Assembly (NCBI RefSeq): GCF_900128925.1
Contig: NZ_FQUJ01000009.1
Coordinates: 1 to 64,000 of the forward strand
Reading direction: 5' to 3'
Origin: Modicisalibacter ilicicola DSM 19980
GTDB taxonomy: Bacteria; Pseudomonadota; Gammaproteobacteria; Pseudomonadales; Halomonadaceae
DNA length: 64,000 nucleotides
Shown piece after piece: positions 28,282 through 37,330 of this stretch. Every line of letters starts with the position of its first letter. Position 1 is the first letter of the stretch. The notes under the pieces are model-generated. The model was not told the origin of the DNA. It made no database searches and saw only the letters and a program-made list of their open reading frames with translations. The position numbers and the translations under genes are program-made.

Positions 28282-29052
28282 ATGCTGATCGCCGTCATCA
28301 TCGGAGGCGTACTGGGCTACCTGATCGGCGACCTGCTGGGCATGCTGATCGGTGCGGGGCTCGCCTACTGGCTCGTTCGTCGTCTGCGGCGCAGCCTCCT
28401 GGGCAGGCTGCTGGAGACGCAAAGACAGTTCCTGGACTCCACCTTTGCGGTCATGGGCTGCCTGTGCAAGGCGGACGGCCAGGTCACCCAGGCCGAGCTC
28501 GACGCCTCCCGGCGGTTGTGGGAACGCCTGCGTCTCAATGAGACCCAGCGCGAACGGGCCCGGGCGTCCTTCACTCGAGGCAAGTCGCCGGAGTTCGATC
28601 TGGACGCCGAGCTGGCGGTCCTTCGCCAGGTGACCAGGGGGCAGCAAGCTCTGCTGCAACTGTTCCTGCAGGTTCAGCTGTCGGCCATTGCCGCCGACGG
28701 CGTGCTGCATCCTGCCGAGCACGACATGTTGCTGCGGGTGGCGCGAGGTCTGGGCTTCAGCGAAGCGGATATCCAGCGGATCGAGGCCATGCTACGCGGT
28801 GGTTCCCAGGCAGCGGGCACCACGTCGGGGCAGTCCCTGGAAGATGCCTATTGCGTGCTGGGGATCGATGCCTCGGCCAGTGATGCCGAGGTCAAGCGCG
28901 CCTATCGCCGCCTGATGAGCCAGAACCATCCCGACAAGCTGGCCAGCAAGGGCTTGCCCGAGAGCATGCGCGAGGTGGCCAAGGAACGCACCAGTGAAAT
29001 CAGCACGGCCTACGAATTGATCAGGAAGTCCCGGGAACGCCAGGCTGCCTAG
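28282..29052 (+). CDS. djlA: co-chaperone DjlA
   Basis: A 256-residue protein: one N-terminal membrane segment with the glycine-dimerisation pattern GGVLGYLIGDLLGMLIG, a TerB-like helical middle (residues ~50-160), and a C-terminal J domain (EDAYCVLGIDASASDAEVKR, then the invariant HPD in QNHPDKL). DjlA stimulates DnaK at the membrane. Length is close to E. coli DjlA (271). The ribosome site before 28282 is a G-run rather than a clean AGGAG. Confidence 0.93.
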   Translation: MLIAVIIGGVLGYLIGDLLGMLIGAGLAYWLVRRLRRSLLGRLLETQRQFLDSTFAVMGCLCKADGQVTQAELDASRRLWERLRLNETQRERARASFTRGKSPEFDLDAELAVLRQVTRGQQALLQLFLQVQLSAIAADGVLHPAEHDMLLRVARGLGFSEADIQRIEAMLRGGSQAAGTTSGQSLEDAYCVLGIDASASDAEVKRAYRRLMSQNHPDKLASKGLPESMREVAKERTSEISTAYELIRKSRERQAA

Positions 29053-29112
29053 AAGGCGCCGATGAAATGCCGGGGACTACACTGGGGATAACCCTCACGA
29101 CGGTAACACGCC

Positions 29113-29742
29113 ATGATCACCCTTTATTCCTACCCCAACAGTCGTTCGCTGCGGGTCGCCTGGACGCTTGAGGAGCTGGGCCTCGAGTATGCCTGCCGGT
29201 ACGTCGATCTGGCCGCCGGCGGCGGGCAGGGCGCCGACTACCTGGCCCGTCACCCCGACGGCAAGGTGCCGGCCCTGCAGGACGGTGAACTGACCCTGTT
29301 CGAGTCGGCGGCGATCTGCCGTTACCTGGCCGAACGCTACGGGGAGGGGCGACTGCTCCCTGCCGAGCCCGAGCGCCGGGCGATCCTCGACCAATGGCTG
29401 TTCTTCATCGTCAGCGAGCTGGAGCAACCGCTCTGGACCCAGGCCAAGCACAAGTTCGCCCTGCCGCAGGAGCGCCGCGCACCGGCCGTGATTCCCACCG
29501 CCGCCTGGGAGTTCCAGCGCGCCCTGGCGGCGCTGCAGCGTGGGTTCGACGGCGAGGGCTGGCTGCTGGGCGACGACTTCACCATCGCCGATATCCTGCT
29601 GGGGCACACCCTGAGCTGGGCGCAGAGCGCCAAGCAGCCGCTGCCTGCCGTCCTGGAGGATTACCGCCAACGCTGCAACGCGCGGCCGGCGCGAGAGGAA
29701 GCTTGCCGTCGCGAAGAGGCGGCCCGGGAAGCGGGTGAATGA
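29113..29742 (+). CDS. glutathione S-transferase family protein
   Basis: A 209-residue two-domain GST. The N-terminal thioredoxin-like fold includes LYSYPNSRSLRVAWTLEELGL and the cis-Pro/ESAAICRYLAERYGEG glutathione-binding region; the C-terminal helical domain contains the DDFTIADILLGHTLSW N-capping box. A Ser in PNSRS is the likely catalytic residue. Substrate unknown. The stop overlaps the NhaC-family start by four bases. Confidence 0.92.
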   Translation: MITLYSYPNSRSLRVAWTLEELGLEYACRYVDLAAGGGQGADYLARHPDGKVPALQDGELTLFESAAICRYLAERYGEGRLLPAEPERRAILDQWLFFIVSELEQPLWTQAKHKFALPQERRAPAVIPTAAWEFQRALAALQRGFDGEGWLLGDDFTIADILLGHTLSWAQSAKQPLPAVLEDYRQRCNARPAREEACRREEAAREAGE

Positions 29743-31301
29743 GCGATATGCAATTCGAACTCCTCTCCTTGTTGCCCCCGCTGCTGGCGATCGTCCTGGC
29801 ACTGGTCACGCGCAACGTCATTCCCGCGCTATTCTGCGGTGTCTGGCTGGGCGCCACCATGCTCAACGGCTGGAACCCCGCGACCGGGCTCTATGCCAGC
29901 TTCGGCGACTTCATCATCCCCAGCGTCGGAGACGAGTGGAGCGCCACCGTATTGATCTACTGCGGCCTGTTCGGCGTGCTGATCACCATTCTGCAGCGCA
30001 CCGGCGGCGCCCAGGCCATCGCCCGCAGCATCGCAACCAAGGTCAAGTCCCCTCGGGGCGCCCAGGGTGCGACGCTGGGCTTCGGCGTGCTGATCTTCTT
30101 CGAGGACTACTTCAACGCGCTGACCGTGGGCAGCGTCATGCGCCCGATCACCGATCGCATGCGAGTCTCCCGGGAGAAGCTCGCCTACATCGTCGACTCC
30201 ACCTCGGCGCCCATGTGCCTGCTGGGGCCGGTCTCCACCTGGGTGGTGTTCGTGATGGGGCTGATCGGTACCCAGCTCAATGCGCTGGGGGTCTCGGGCT
30301 CCGAATACCTGATGTACCTGACGTCGATCCCGCTGAACTTCTATGCGTGGCTGACCCTGCTGATGATCCTGCTGGTGGTGATCACTCAATGGGATTTCGG
30401 TCCCATGGCCCGGGCCGAGCATCGTGCCCGCACCACCGGCCAACTGCTGGCCGAGGGCGCGCAGCCGCCCTCCGACGAAGAAGTGCGCGAGATGGCCGAC
30501 GCTTCGTCCCAGGTGTCCCGCAAGCGCGACATGCTGGTGCCCATCGCGGTGCTGGTAGGCCTGATTCCACCGCTGTTCCTGTGGACCGGCGATTTTCCCG
30601 CCAACGACCTGGTGACCGCCGTGGGCGAGGCCGAGGGCGGCAAGTCGATCCTGATCGCGACCTTCCTCGCCTCGCTGGTGGGGCTGGCCATGGGCATGCA
30701 GCAGAAGCGCTTCGATTTCCGCGAGGCGATGGAGATCGTGGTCACCGGCTTCAAGAGCATGACGCTGGTTTACATCATTCTCACCCTGGCCTGGTCGATC
30801 GGCAGCGTCGCCTCGGAACTTGGCACCGCGGACTACATCGTGACCCTGGCCCAGCAGGGGATCTCGCCAGGCCTGATTCCCGTGCTGCTGTTCCTGATCG
30901 GTGCCGTGGTCGCCTTCACCACCGGCACCTCCTACGGCACCTTCGCCATCATGATCCCCATCGCGATGCCGGTGGCGGCGGCACTCGACCTGCCCCTGGC
31001 CCTGGCCATCGCCGCAGTGCTCAGCGGCGGCATCTTCGGCGATCACTGCTCGCCGATCTCGGATACCACCATCCTCTCCTCCGCGGGCTCCTCTTGCGAC
31101 CACATCGACCATGTGCGCACCCAGCTGCCCTATGCGCTGAGTGCCGGCGGCTCCGCCATCGTCGCCTTCTTCGTCGCCGGGATGACCGGGTCGGCGCTCG
31201 CGGCGCTGGGTGCCGGTATCGTCACGCTGCTGCTGCTGGCCTATCTGCTGAGCCGGCTGTGGGGCAGTCGTCCAATCAGTAGCGACGTCCCTGAGGGCTG
31301 A
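29739..31301 (+). CDS. Na+/H+ antiporter, NhaC family
   Basis: A 520-residue transporter with 11-13 membrane segments. Typical family stretches are GVLIFFEDYFNALTVGSVMRP, DSTSAPMCLLGPVSTW, FTTGTSYGTFAIMIPIAMP and GGIFGDHCSPISDTTILSSAGSS (shown only in part here). Substrates in the family include sodium/proton, malate/lactate and amino-acid exchange; sodium/proton is most likely in a salt-tolerant host but not certain. It is coupled to the GST gene by an ATGA overlap. Confidence 0.88.
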   Translation: MSDMQFELLSLLPPLLAIVLALVTRNVIPALFCGVWLGATMLNGWNPATGLYASFGDFIIPSVGDEWSATVLIYCGLFGVLITILQRTGGAQAIARSIATKVKSPRGAQGATLGFGVLIFFEDYFNALTVGSVMRPITDRMRVSREKLAYIVDSTSAPMCLLGPVSTWVVFVMGLIGTQLNALGVSGSEYLMYLTSIPLNFYAWLTLLMILLVVITQWDFGPMARAEHRARTTGQLLAEGAQPPSDEEVREMADASSQVSRKRDMLVPIAVLVGLIPPLFLWTGDFPANDLVTAVGEAEGGKSILIATFLASLVGLAMGMQQKRFDFREAMEIVVTGFKSMTLVYIILTLAWSIGSVASELGTADYIVTLAQQGISPGLIPVLLFLIGAVVAFTTGTSYGTFAIMIPIAMPVAAALDLPLALAIAAVLSGGIFGDHCSPISDTTILSSAGSSCDHIDHVRTQLPYALSAGGSAIVAFFVAGMTGSALAALGAGIVTLLLLAYLLSRLWGSRPISSDVPEG

Positions 31302-31451
31302 ACCATGGCCATAGCCTGCTCACATCGACGCCGCCTCGAGCAGCGGCTGTCTCGCAACGCCGTTCCCTCGCTGTACTGCGCATCGAGACGGCGATAGCGG
31401 ACCCACATCCTTGAATTCAGGACGGAGGCAACGGACGGGCGACCGCCGAGA

Positions 31452-31706
31452 TCACGGCTCGCCTAGTACCTCGGCCGACCAGACACGGTCGAACGCGGCT
31501 TCGGCCTCGCGCTGCACCGACTTCACGCTGGCGGCGTCTGGCGCTTCATATTCGCAGATCATCCGTCGCCGGTCGGCCGACCAGTAGCTGCGAATCCAGC
31601 GGACCCGGTAGAGATCGAGACACGGCATCATGCGCGCCTCGGTCGCTTTCAGCTCGGCGTCGGTCAGGGGTGTGGCGAAGTTTCGTTCAACGATGATGTG
31701 CAGCAT
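31452..31706 (-). CDS. DUF4242-family small protein
   Basis: An 84-residue ferredoxin-like-fold protein of the DUF4242 family, to which the nickel-binding Streptomyces protein SCO4226 belongs. It reads MLHIIVERNFATPLTDAEL, then MMPCLDLYRVRWIRSYWS, CEYEAPDAASV and EAEAAFDRVW. It lies 14 bases downstream of the BTAD regulator gene on the same strand, so the two almost surely share a transcript. DUF4242 genes often sit beside BTAD-type regulators, but the function is unsettled. Confidence 0.8.
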   Translation of the reverse strand: MLHIIVERNFATPLTDAELKATEARMMPCLDLYRVRWIRSYWSADRRRMICEYEAPDAASVKSVQREAEAAFDRVWSAEVLGEP

Positions 31707-31720
31707 GCGTTATCTCCCCC

Positions 31721-34700
31721 TCAGCGCGGTTTCTCCCTGATGGGCGTCGGCGCCAGGGTGGGAGCGGCAAGGACGACGGCTGCCGCTTCGTCGAGGGCCG
31801 CCTGCGCCCGGGCATTGAGCCGATCGCGGTCGGCGGCTTGCTTGGATAAGCGCCTGATCGCCCTGTCCGAAGCGCCCACACGACACCGCCCGCCAAGTCG
31901 CGCCAGTGTCGCCTCGGCAATGGTGACTTCGCCATGCCGCTGCATGGCAGTCGCCGCGCGCAGCGCTTCCTGGGCAAAAGCCTGTGCCACGTCGAGCTGT
32001 CCTCGGCGAAGATAGAGCGACGCGGCCGTATTCAGGGCGTAGGCGAGATAACTCTTGTCGTCCACGATCCGCAGCCGCGACAACGCCGTCTCCAGCCGGT
32101 CAAACGCTTGCGCGCCGTTCTCGGCGAGGTCGGCGAGCGCCTCCAGCGCATCGGCGACCGGGGCCTCATTCTCGGCCAGCTCTACGGCAACCGCGCGCAG
32201 CTGCCGGCATCGCTCCGTGGTAACGGCGTATCGGCCACGCTCGAATTCGATCACGGCGAGCCAGGACAGACATTGGTACTCCCGCCAGCGATCTTGTACA
32301 TCCCGGGCGAGGTCGAGCGCGCATTCGATTCGCGCGGCTGCGCGTTCGTTGTGTCCCTCCCAGCGCTCGAGCAGGCCGCAGCCCCATTGCAGTTCGCAGA
32401 CGCGTTCACCAGCGGGCCCGAGGAGGGTCTCGGCTTCTCCCAGCAGGGCCCGCGCCCGCGGAACCTCGGTCTCCAGTTCGATCAGGCAGCGCGCGGTGTT
32501 GGCAAGCTGGCGGGCGAGCGTCTGCCGGTGCGCCCCGCGTCCGGCCTCGGCGGCGCTCACCGTGCTTTGTCGGGCACGGGGGGTGTCGCCCCGTTCCTGG
32601 TGCAACACCGAGAGCAGGTAGTGACCCGTCGCCGCCCCCGCGTGCAAACCCGCCGCCTCGGCATCGCTGACCGCCTTCACCAGCTCGTTCACCATCTGCG
32701 GTGGAGAACGCATGGCAGGCCCTGCGGCGGCCAGAAGCTCGACCTTGAAGAGGCCGATCAGTAGCTCGCGGCGAAGCGGGCCGTCCGGCAGCCGGTCGAG
32801 ATGAGCGCGACCGCGCCTGGCCAGCGCCGCCGCCTCGGCATTGGCGAAGAGCTGCAGGCTCCGCTCGCCGCCGATCACACAGGCGCGAGCCGCGAGCGCA
32901 TGATTACCGGCCAGTTCCGCGTGGCGGGCAAGATCGGTTGCCAGGTCATCTTCGCTCTCGACCCTCTCGTCGAGGGCTTGCGCGAGTTGCCGATGCATCA
33001 GCTTGCGACGCGGCTGCGAGATCTGCTGATACGCGGCCTGGCGCACGAGGTCATGAACGAAATCATAGGTGTCGGCATCGACCGCCCGAACGATGCCGCG
33101 CCGCTCGAGCCCCTCCAGGGCGGTGAGGAGCGCCGGCATCTCGAGGCCGGCCAGCCGGACCAGCAGGTCGGGGCCGAAGGTCCGGCCTATCGCCGCGGCC
33201 CAGGCGACGAGACCCCGACAGGGATCGTCCAGCATGTCGACCTGTTGCGCGATCACCGCCTGCAGCGGGCGCCCGGGCCGATGGCGCCCTTCGCGGTATG
33301 TCCGGGCGAGCTCCAGGGCGAAGAGAGGATGGCCCTCGCTCTCCCCAGAGATCGCCGCGACATCGATGGCAGGGTCGACGGCTCGCACCAGTTCGGCGGT
33401 TTCCGTCGCACTCAACACCCGAAGAGGGAGCCTTAGCACGCGCTCGTCGCGTTCGAGGGCTCGTAGCGTACGCGCCACGGCAGGGTTGTCCTCGAGTTCG
33501 CCCGGCCGGACGGCGCAGGCGAACAGTACGGCGTTCGAGGCAGGCAGTGTCCTGACCACATAGTGGAAGAGCGCCGACGAGGCCTCGTCGAGCCACTGCA
33601 GGTCATCCAGCACCATGACCAGCGGCGCCTGCCGGGAAAAATGATTCAACAGCGAGAGAATCGCCTCGAAGAGCCGGGCGCGGTCCGTCGCCACCGCCGG
33701 CGGTGGCCCCAGGTCGGGCCGGAGCAGCACCAGGCTCTGTCGGGCCTCCTCGGGGATGGCGCCGGCGGGCAGCGCGCGCAAGGCATCGCTCCAGACTCCA
33801 TAGGGACGCGCCGCTTCCGCCTCGAAGGCGCGCCCCTTGAGGCAGCAAGCTCCGGTCATCGTCATGCGCTCGACGAGATACTCGAGCAGCCGGCTCTTGC
33901 CGATGCCGGGCTCGCCGGTGATGAGCAGGACCGGCGTTGACCGGCCTTCGGCGGCTGCCGACACCAGCCGGTCGATCTCGGCACGCTCCGTAAGCCGGCC
34001 GACGAACGGAACGACGCCATGAGGTCTGCATTGGGTCGTGGCTTCCGCTTCGATCTTCTCTGCTTCGGGCTGCCATGGTTGTGGCGCGAATGATTTCGGT
34101 GCGATGGCGCGTCGGGCTCGCTCCAAGGCACCGCAAGGCGTCGCCCCCAGCTCGCGTTCGAGTACCTGGTGAGCCCGCGCGTACTCCGCTAGGGCCTCGC
34201 GTCGGTGCCCCAGCCGACCGAGCAGCCGCACGACATGCGCATGTCCGTCTTCCGATAAGGGATCGATCGCCACCAGGGCGCGAGCCTGGACGAGCGCCTC
34301 TTCAGGACTGCCGTCCAGCCGCTCGACCAAGGCACCGAGGGCTGCGAGCCGTAGCCCACTGAGTGCCGCGCGTTCGGCCAGACACCACGCCTGGAAGCGG
34401 TAACAGGCCGGCAGGTCGAGCCCGTCCAGGAACTCGCCCTGGAATAGCGCAATGGCGGCCCTGAGCGTCGCCAGGGACGCGTTCGGGATATCGTTGAGCA
34501 GTTCTCGGACCGTGGTGAGATCGACCACCGCCTTGGGCGACGCGAAGGCGACCCGCGACCGGTCCGTCTCCAGGCGGATCGTCCCGCCGATGTCGAGCAA
34601 AGGCCGAATCTTGGCCAGGCTCCACCGTAGTTCGCCGCGTGGGTCGTTCGGCCCCTCCCACAACAGGTCACAGAGCCATTGGCGGCGATGCGGTCCGCCG

Positions 34701-34822
34701 GTGGCGACGAGGTAGGCAAGCAGCGCACGAGTCTTCTTCGAGGCCGGCAGGGTGACCTCCCGTCCATCGGCGACGAGTTGCAATTCGCCCAGTAGATGAA
34801 GTTCGAGAGGGCGGCCTCCCAT
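31721..34822 (-). CDS. BTAD-domain STAND-type transcriptional regulator
   Basis: A 1033-residue protein. Residues 1-100 form a SARP-like winged helix (LHLLGELQLVADGREV, KTRALLAYLVATGG, LWSLAK-type recognition area), 100-240 a bacterial transcriptional-activation (BTAD) helical domain, then an AAA/STAND ATPase with Walker A GEPGIGKS (303-310) and Walker B LVMVLDD (401-407), and finally a long TPR-like alpha-solenoid (about 600-1000). Such proteins are ATP-controlled activators, frequent in actinomycetes and less so in Gammaproteobacteria. It is divergent from the GFA-nitrilase pair and heads an operon with DUF4242. Three 12-bp-period repeats lie upstream. Signal and targets are unknown. Confidence 0.88.
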   Translation of the reverse strand: MGGRPLELHLLGELQLVADGREVTLPASKKTRALLAYLVATGGPHRRQWLCDLLWEGPNDPRGELRWSLAKIRPLLDIGGTIRLETDRSRVAFASPKAVVDLTTVRELLNDIPNASLATLRAAIALFQGEFLDGLDLPACYRFQAWCLAERAALSGLRLAALGALVERLDGSPEEALVQARALVAIDPLSEDGHAHVVRLLGRLGHRREALAEYARAHQVLERELGATPCGALERARRAIAPKSFAPQPWQPEAEKIEAEATTQCRPHGVVPFVGRLTERAEIDRLVSAAAEGRSTPVLLITGEPGIGKSRLLEYLVERMTMTGACCLKGRAFEAEAARPYGVWSDALRALPAGAIPEEARQSLVLLRPDLGPPPAVATDRARLFEAILSLLNHFSRQAPLVMVLDDLQWLDEASSALFHYVVRTLPASNAVLFACAVRPGELEDNPAVARTLRALERDERVLRLPLRVLSATETAELVRAVDPAIDVAAISGESEGHPLFALELARTYREGRHRPGRPLQAVIAQQVDMLDDPCRGLVAWAAAIGRTFGPDLLVRLAGLEMPALLTALEGLERRGIVRAVDADTYDFVHDLVRQAAYQQISQPRRKLMHRQLAQALDERVESEDDLATDLARHAELAGNHALAARACVIGGERSLQLFANAEAAALARRGRAHLDRLPDGPLRRELLIGLFKVELLAAAGPAMRSPPQMVNELVKAVSDAEAAGLHAGAATGHYLLSVLHQERGDTPRARQSTVSAAEAGRGAHRQTLARQLANTARCLIELETEVPRARALLGEAETLLGPAGERVCELQWGCGLLERWEGHNERAAARIECALDLARDVQDRWREYQCLSWLAVIEFERGRYAVTTERCRQLRAVAVELAENEAPVADALEALADLAENGAQAFDRLETALSRLRIVDDKSYLAYALNTAASLYLRRGQLDVAQAFAQEALRAATAMQRHGEVTIAEATLARLGGRCRVGASDRAIRRLSKQAADRDRLNARAQAALDEAAAVVLAAPTLAPTPIREKPR

Positions 34823-34849
34823 GTGCGTTTCCTGTCCGTTCGGGAGTCA

Positions 34850-34883
34850 TTCCCATGGGAATTCCCACGGGCGTTCCCACGGC
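34850..34883. repeat. three direct repeats before the BTAD regulator gene
   Basis: TTCCCATGGG (34850), TTCCCACGGG (34862) and TTCCCACGGC (34874) repeat with an exact 12-base period, 28-61 bases upstream of the regulator start codon. SARP/BTAD regulators are known to bind short direct repeats spaced about one helical turn apart. This may be its operator, for itself and for the divergent GFA-nitrilase genes. Confidence 0.55.
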
Positions 34884-35044
34884 TGTCTTCCAGTCTAGCA
34901 CTTGGGCGCCCGCCTCATGACTGTGTTCTTCGGTCAGCAGGGTAAGCCAAACCTGATTCGTCCCCGAACAGGCGAGCCGCACCCTCGATTGCCACGAGCA
35001 CGATCACGCGCTAGCACAAACACTCAAATGGAAGGAGACCTATC

Positions 35045-35503
35045 ATGGTCAATGACAGCACTCATGGAAGTACCCACGAAAGTTCCTATACGGGCAGGTG
35101 CTTCTGCGGCGCCGTGGAACTCGCCGTGAGGGGCGAACCGGTCGCAATGGGCTATTGCCATTGTGACGCCTGTCGCTCGTGGTCGGCCGGCCCGGTGAAT
35201 GCCTTCACTCTGTGGAAGCCGGAGAACGTGAGGATCACCAAGGGGGCCGACAATGTCGCCGGTTTCCAGAAGACCGAGAAAAGCCTCCGCAAATGGTGTC
35301 AATGCTGCGGCGGGCATCTTCTGACCGAACATCCCCCCTGGGGAGTGGTGGACGTCTATGCCGCCATGCTTCCTGCGCTGACATTCACGCCGTCCTTGCA
35401 CGTCCACTACCGGGAGGCGGTGCTACCGGTGCGGGACGGTCTTCCGAAACAACGGGATCTTTCCACCGACATGGGTGGAACCGGCATTCTGCTACCGGAA
35501 TGA
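35045..35503 (+). CDS. GFA-family zinc protein (Mss4-like fold)
   Basis: A 152-residue member of the GFA family (glutathione-dependent formaldehyde-activating enzyme-like). Zinc-type cysteines are visible in CFCGAVEL (C19, C21), CHCDACR (C38, C40, C43) and KWCQCCGGH (C85, C87, C88), spaced as in the family. Most GFA proteins have no proven reaction. The ATG follows AGGAGA at 35033-35038. The nitrilase gene starts 17 bases after its stop, so the two form an operon. Confidence 0.88.
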   Translation: MVNDSTHGSTHESSYTGRCFCGAVELAVRGEPVAMGYCHCDACRSWSAGPVNAFTLWKPENVRITKGADNVAGFQKTEKSLRKWCQCCGGHLLTEHPPWGVVDVYAAMLPALTFTPSLHVHYREAVLPVRDGLPKQRDLSTDMGGTGILLPE

Positions 35504-35519
35504 GAGGAGAAATGTCGCC

Positions 35520-36458
35520 ATGAACACGATAGTTGCGGTGATTCAAAAACCGCCGGTGCTGCTCCGGCGGGACGAGACCATCGAGCAGATGCTGGCATCG
35601 ATCGACGAGGCGGCCGGCAACGGCGCTACCCTGCTGGTGTTTCCGGAGGCCTATATCCCCGGCTATCCGACCTGGGTCTGGCGTCTCAAACCGGGCGGGG
35701 ACATGGCGCTGTCCAGCGAGATCCACGCCAGGCTGCGCGACAATGCCGTCGACCTGAGCCGCGCGGGGTTGCAATCCCTACAGGACACGGCTGCCCAGCA
35801 TGCTGTGACCCTCGTCGTGGGAATCCACGAACTCGACGGGCGCTACAGCGGCACCACCCTCTTCAATACCGTGGTGGTGATCGGTCCGGACGGCACGCTG
35901 CTCAACCGCCATCGCAAGTTGATGCCGACCAATCCCGAACGCATGGTCTGGGGCATGGGCGACGCGACCGGGCTCAGGGTCGTCGATACTCCCGCAGGAC
36001 GGCTCGGCAGCCTGATCTGCTGGGAAAGCTATATGCCGCTGGCGCGCTATGCGCTCTACGCCCAGGATCTCGAGATTTTCGTCAATCCGACCTGGGATGC
36101 CAGCGACGCAGGCCTTGCCACCCTGCGACACATCGCCAAGGAAGGCGGCTGCTGGGTGGTCGGCACGGCCACGGCCATCCAGGGAAGCGACATACCCGCC
36201 ACCTTCCCCGAACGCGACAGGCTCTACCCGCCGGAGGAATGGATCAACCCCGGAAACGCCGTCGTCATCGCTCCTTCGGGCGATGTCGTGGCCGGTCCGC
36301 TCCACCGCGAGAAGGGTATCCTCTATGCCGAGATCGATGCAGAGGCGGCGCGGCGGGCAAGACGCTCCCTCGATGTCTGCGGACACTATGCCCGGCCGGA
36401 TATCTTTTCACTCTCGGTGAACCGAAAGCCCTTTCCACCGCTGGTGTTCGCAGATTGA
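35520..36458 (+). CDS. nitrilase (carbon-nitrogen hydrolase family)
   Basis: A 312-residue enzyme of the nitrilase superfamily. The catalytic triad is visible: E43 in FPEAYIPGYP, K133 in HRKLMPT, C167 in LICWESYMPL. The CWESYMPL form and the DASDAGLATLRHIAKEGG stretch match true nitrilases (EC 3.5.5.1), which turn nitriles to acids and ammonia, rather than amidases. The substrate range is not predictable. The ATG at 35520 follows GAGAGGAGAAA. It is the second gene of the GFA-nitrilase pair, divergent from the BTAD regulator. Confidence 0.92.
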   Translation: MNTIVAVIQKPPVLLRRDETIEQMLASIDEAAGNGATLLVFPEAYIPGYPTWVWRLKPGGDMALSSEIHARLRDNAVDLSRAGLQSLQDTAAQHAVTLVVGIHELDGRYSGTTLFNTVVVIGPDGTLLNRHRKLMPTNPERMVWGMGDATGLRVVDTPAGRLGSLICWESYMPLARYALYAQDLEIFVNPTWDASDAGLATLRHIAKEGGCWVVGTATAIQGSDIPATFPERDRLYPPEEWINPGNAVVIAPSGDVVAGPLHREKGILYAEIDAEAARRARRSLDVCGHYARPDIFSLSVNRKPFPPLVFAD

Positions 36459-36591
36459 CGGGACTCGCCACTGTACTGCCGGAGGCGATGATCGCCGGCA
36501 TGATCCGTCCAGGATCGGTCCGAGTCACGTGGCCGATCCTGACCGTCCTTTCGCCACGGTGGTTGTCAGGCTGGAACGCCAATTTCAGGCT

Positions 36592-37275
36592 TCATGCCTT
36601 GAACGGCAGCACCGCGGTATACACCGCGAAGTAGTGAAAGGCGCTGCCGCCGAGGACGAACAGATGCCAGATGGCGTGATGATAGGGGATGGCGCGAATG
36701 GCGTAGAAGATCACGCCCAGCGTGTAGGTGACGCCACCGGCCACCAGCAAGATGATGCTGGTGGTCGAGAGATATTCGCCCATCTCGCCGGCGGCCACCA
36801 GGATCAGCCAGCCCATGACCAGGTAGATCGCCACCCGCAGTACTTCGAAGCGGTGCGGTCGGATCAGCTTCAGGGCGATGCCGCCGAGCGCCAGGCTCCA
36901 GATGATGGCGAAGAGCGTCCAGCCCAGCGGGCCGCGCAGGTTGACCAGCAGGAAGGGGGTATAGGTGCCGGCGATCAGGCCGTAGATGGCGCAGTGATCG
37001 AGCAGCTTGAAGATGCGCTTGAGCCGGGGATGGCGGGTGCCGTGATAGATTGTCGAGGCGGTATAGAGCAGCACCAGGGTAACGCCATAGAGGCTCACGC
37101 CGACGATCTTCCAGGGATCGACCTGTACCGCCAGGCTGGCCAGCACGATCAGTACCGTCATGCCGGCCAGGCTCAGGGCCGCGCCGACACCGTGGCTGAT
37201 GCTGTGCAACAGCTCCTCGAGGAAACTGTATTCGCTGGCGTGGTCGATGCCGTGGTCAGGGTGCGATCGGCTCAT
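36592..37275 (-). CDS. hemolysin III family (PAQR) membrane protein
   Basis: A 227-residue protein with seven transmembrane helices, of the YqfA/HlyIII group. Conserved marks are FLEELLHSISHGVGAAL near the N-terminus, STIYHGTRHPRLKRIFKLLDH (partial) and YHHAIWHLFVLGGSAFHYF at the C-terminus, with the histidines that bind metal in PAQR proteins. The ATG at 37275 has GGAGGA upstream. The role in bacteria is uncertain; membrane lipid homeostasis has been proposed for relatives. Confidence 0.92.
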   Translation of the reverse strand: MSRSHPDHGIDHASEYSFLEELLHSISHGVGAALSLAGMTVLIVLASLAVQVDPWKIVGVSLYGVTLVLLYTASTIYHGTRHPRLKRIFKLLDHCAIYGLIAGTYTPFLLVNLRGPLGWTLFAIIWSLALGGIALKLIRPHRFEVLRVAIYLVMGWLILVAAGEMGEYLSTTSIILLVAGGVTYTLGVIFYAIRAIPYHHAIWHLFVLGGSAFHYFAVYTAVLPFKA

Positions 37276-37330
37276 CGGAAGTCCTCCGCCGTAGGGGGAT
37301 GGGTCCAGGCCACGAGCCACCAGTGCGAGG

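Noticed and set aside
25462-28722. A 1086-residue open frame on the minus strand
   Set aside because: It runs antisense through ispA, dxs and djlA, which are clearly real; long antisense frames are expected at this GC content.
36617-36622. GTATAC inside the hlyIII gene
   Set aside because: Lies within coding sequence at the 3' end, away from any promoter; a chance occurrence.
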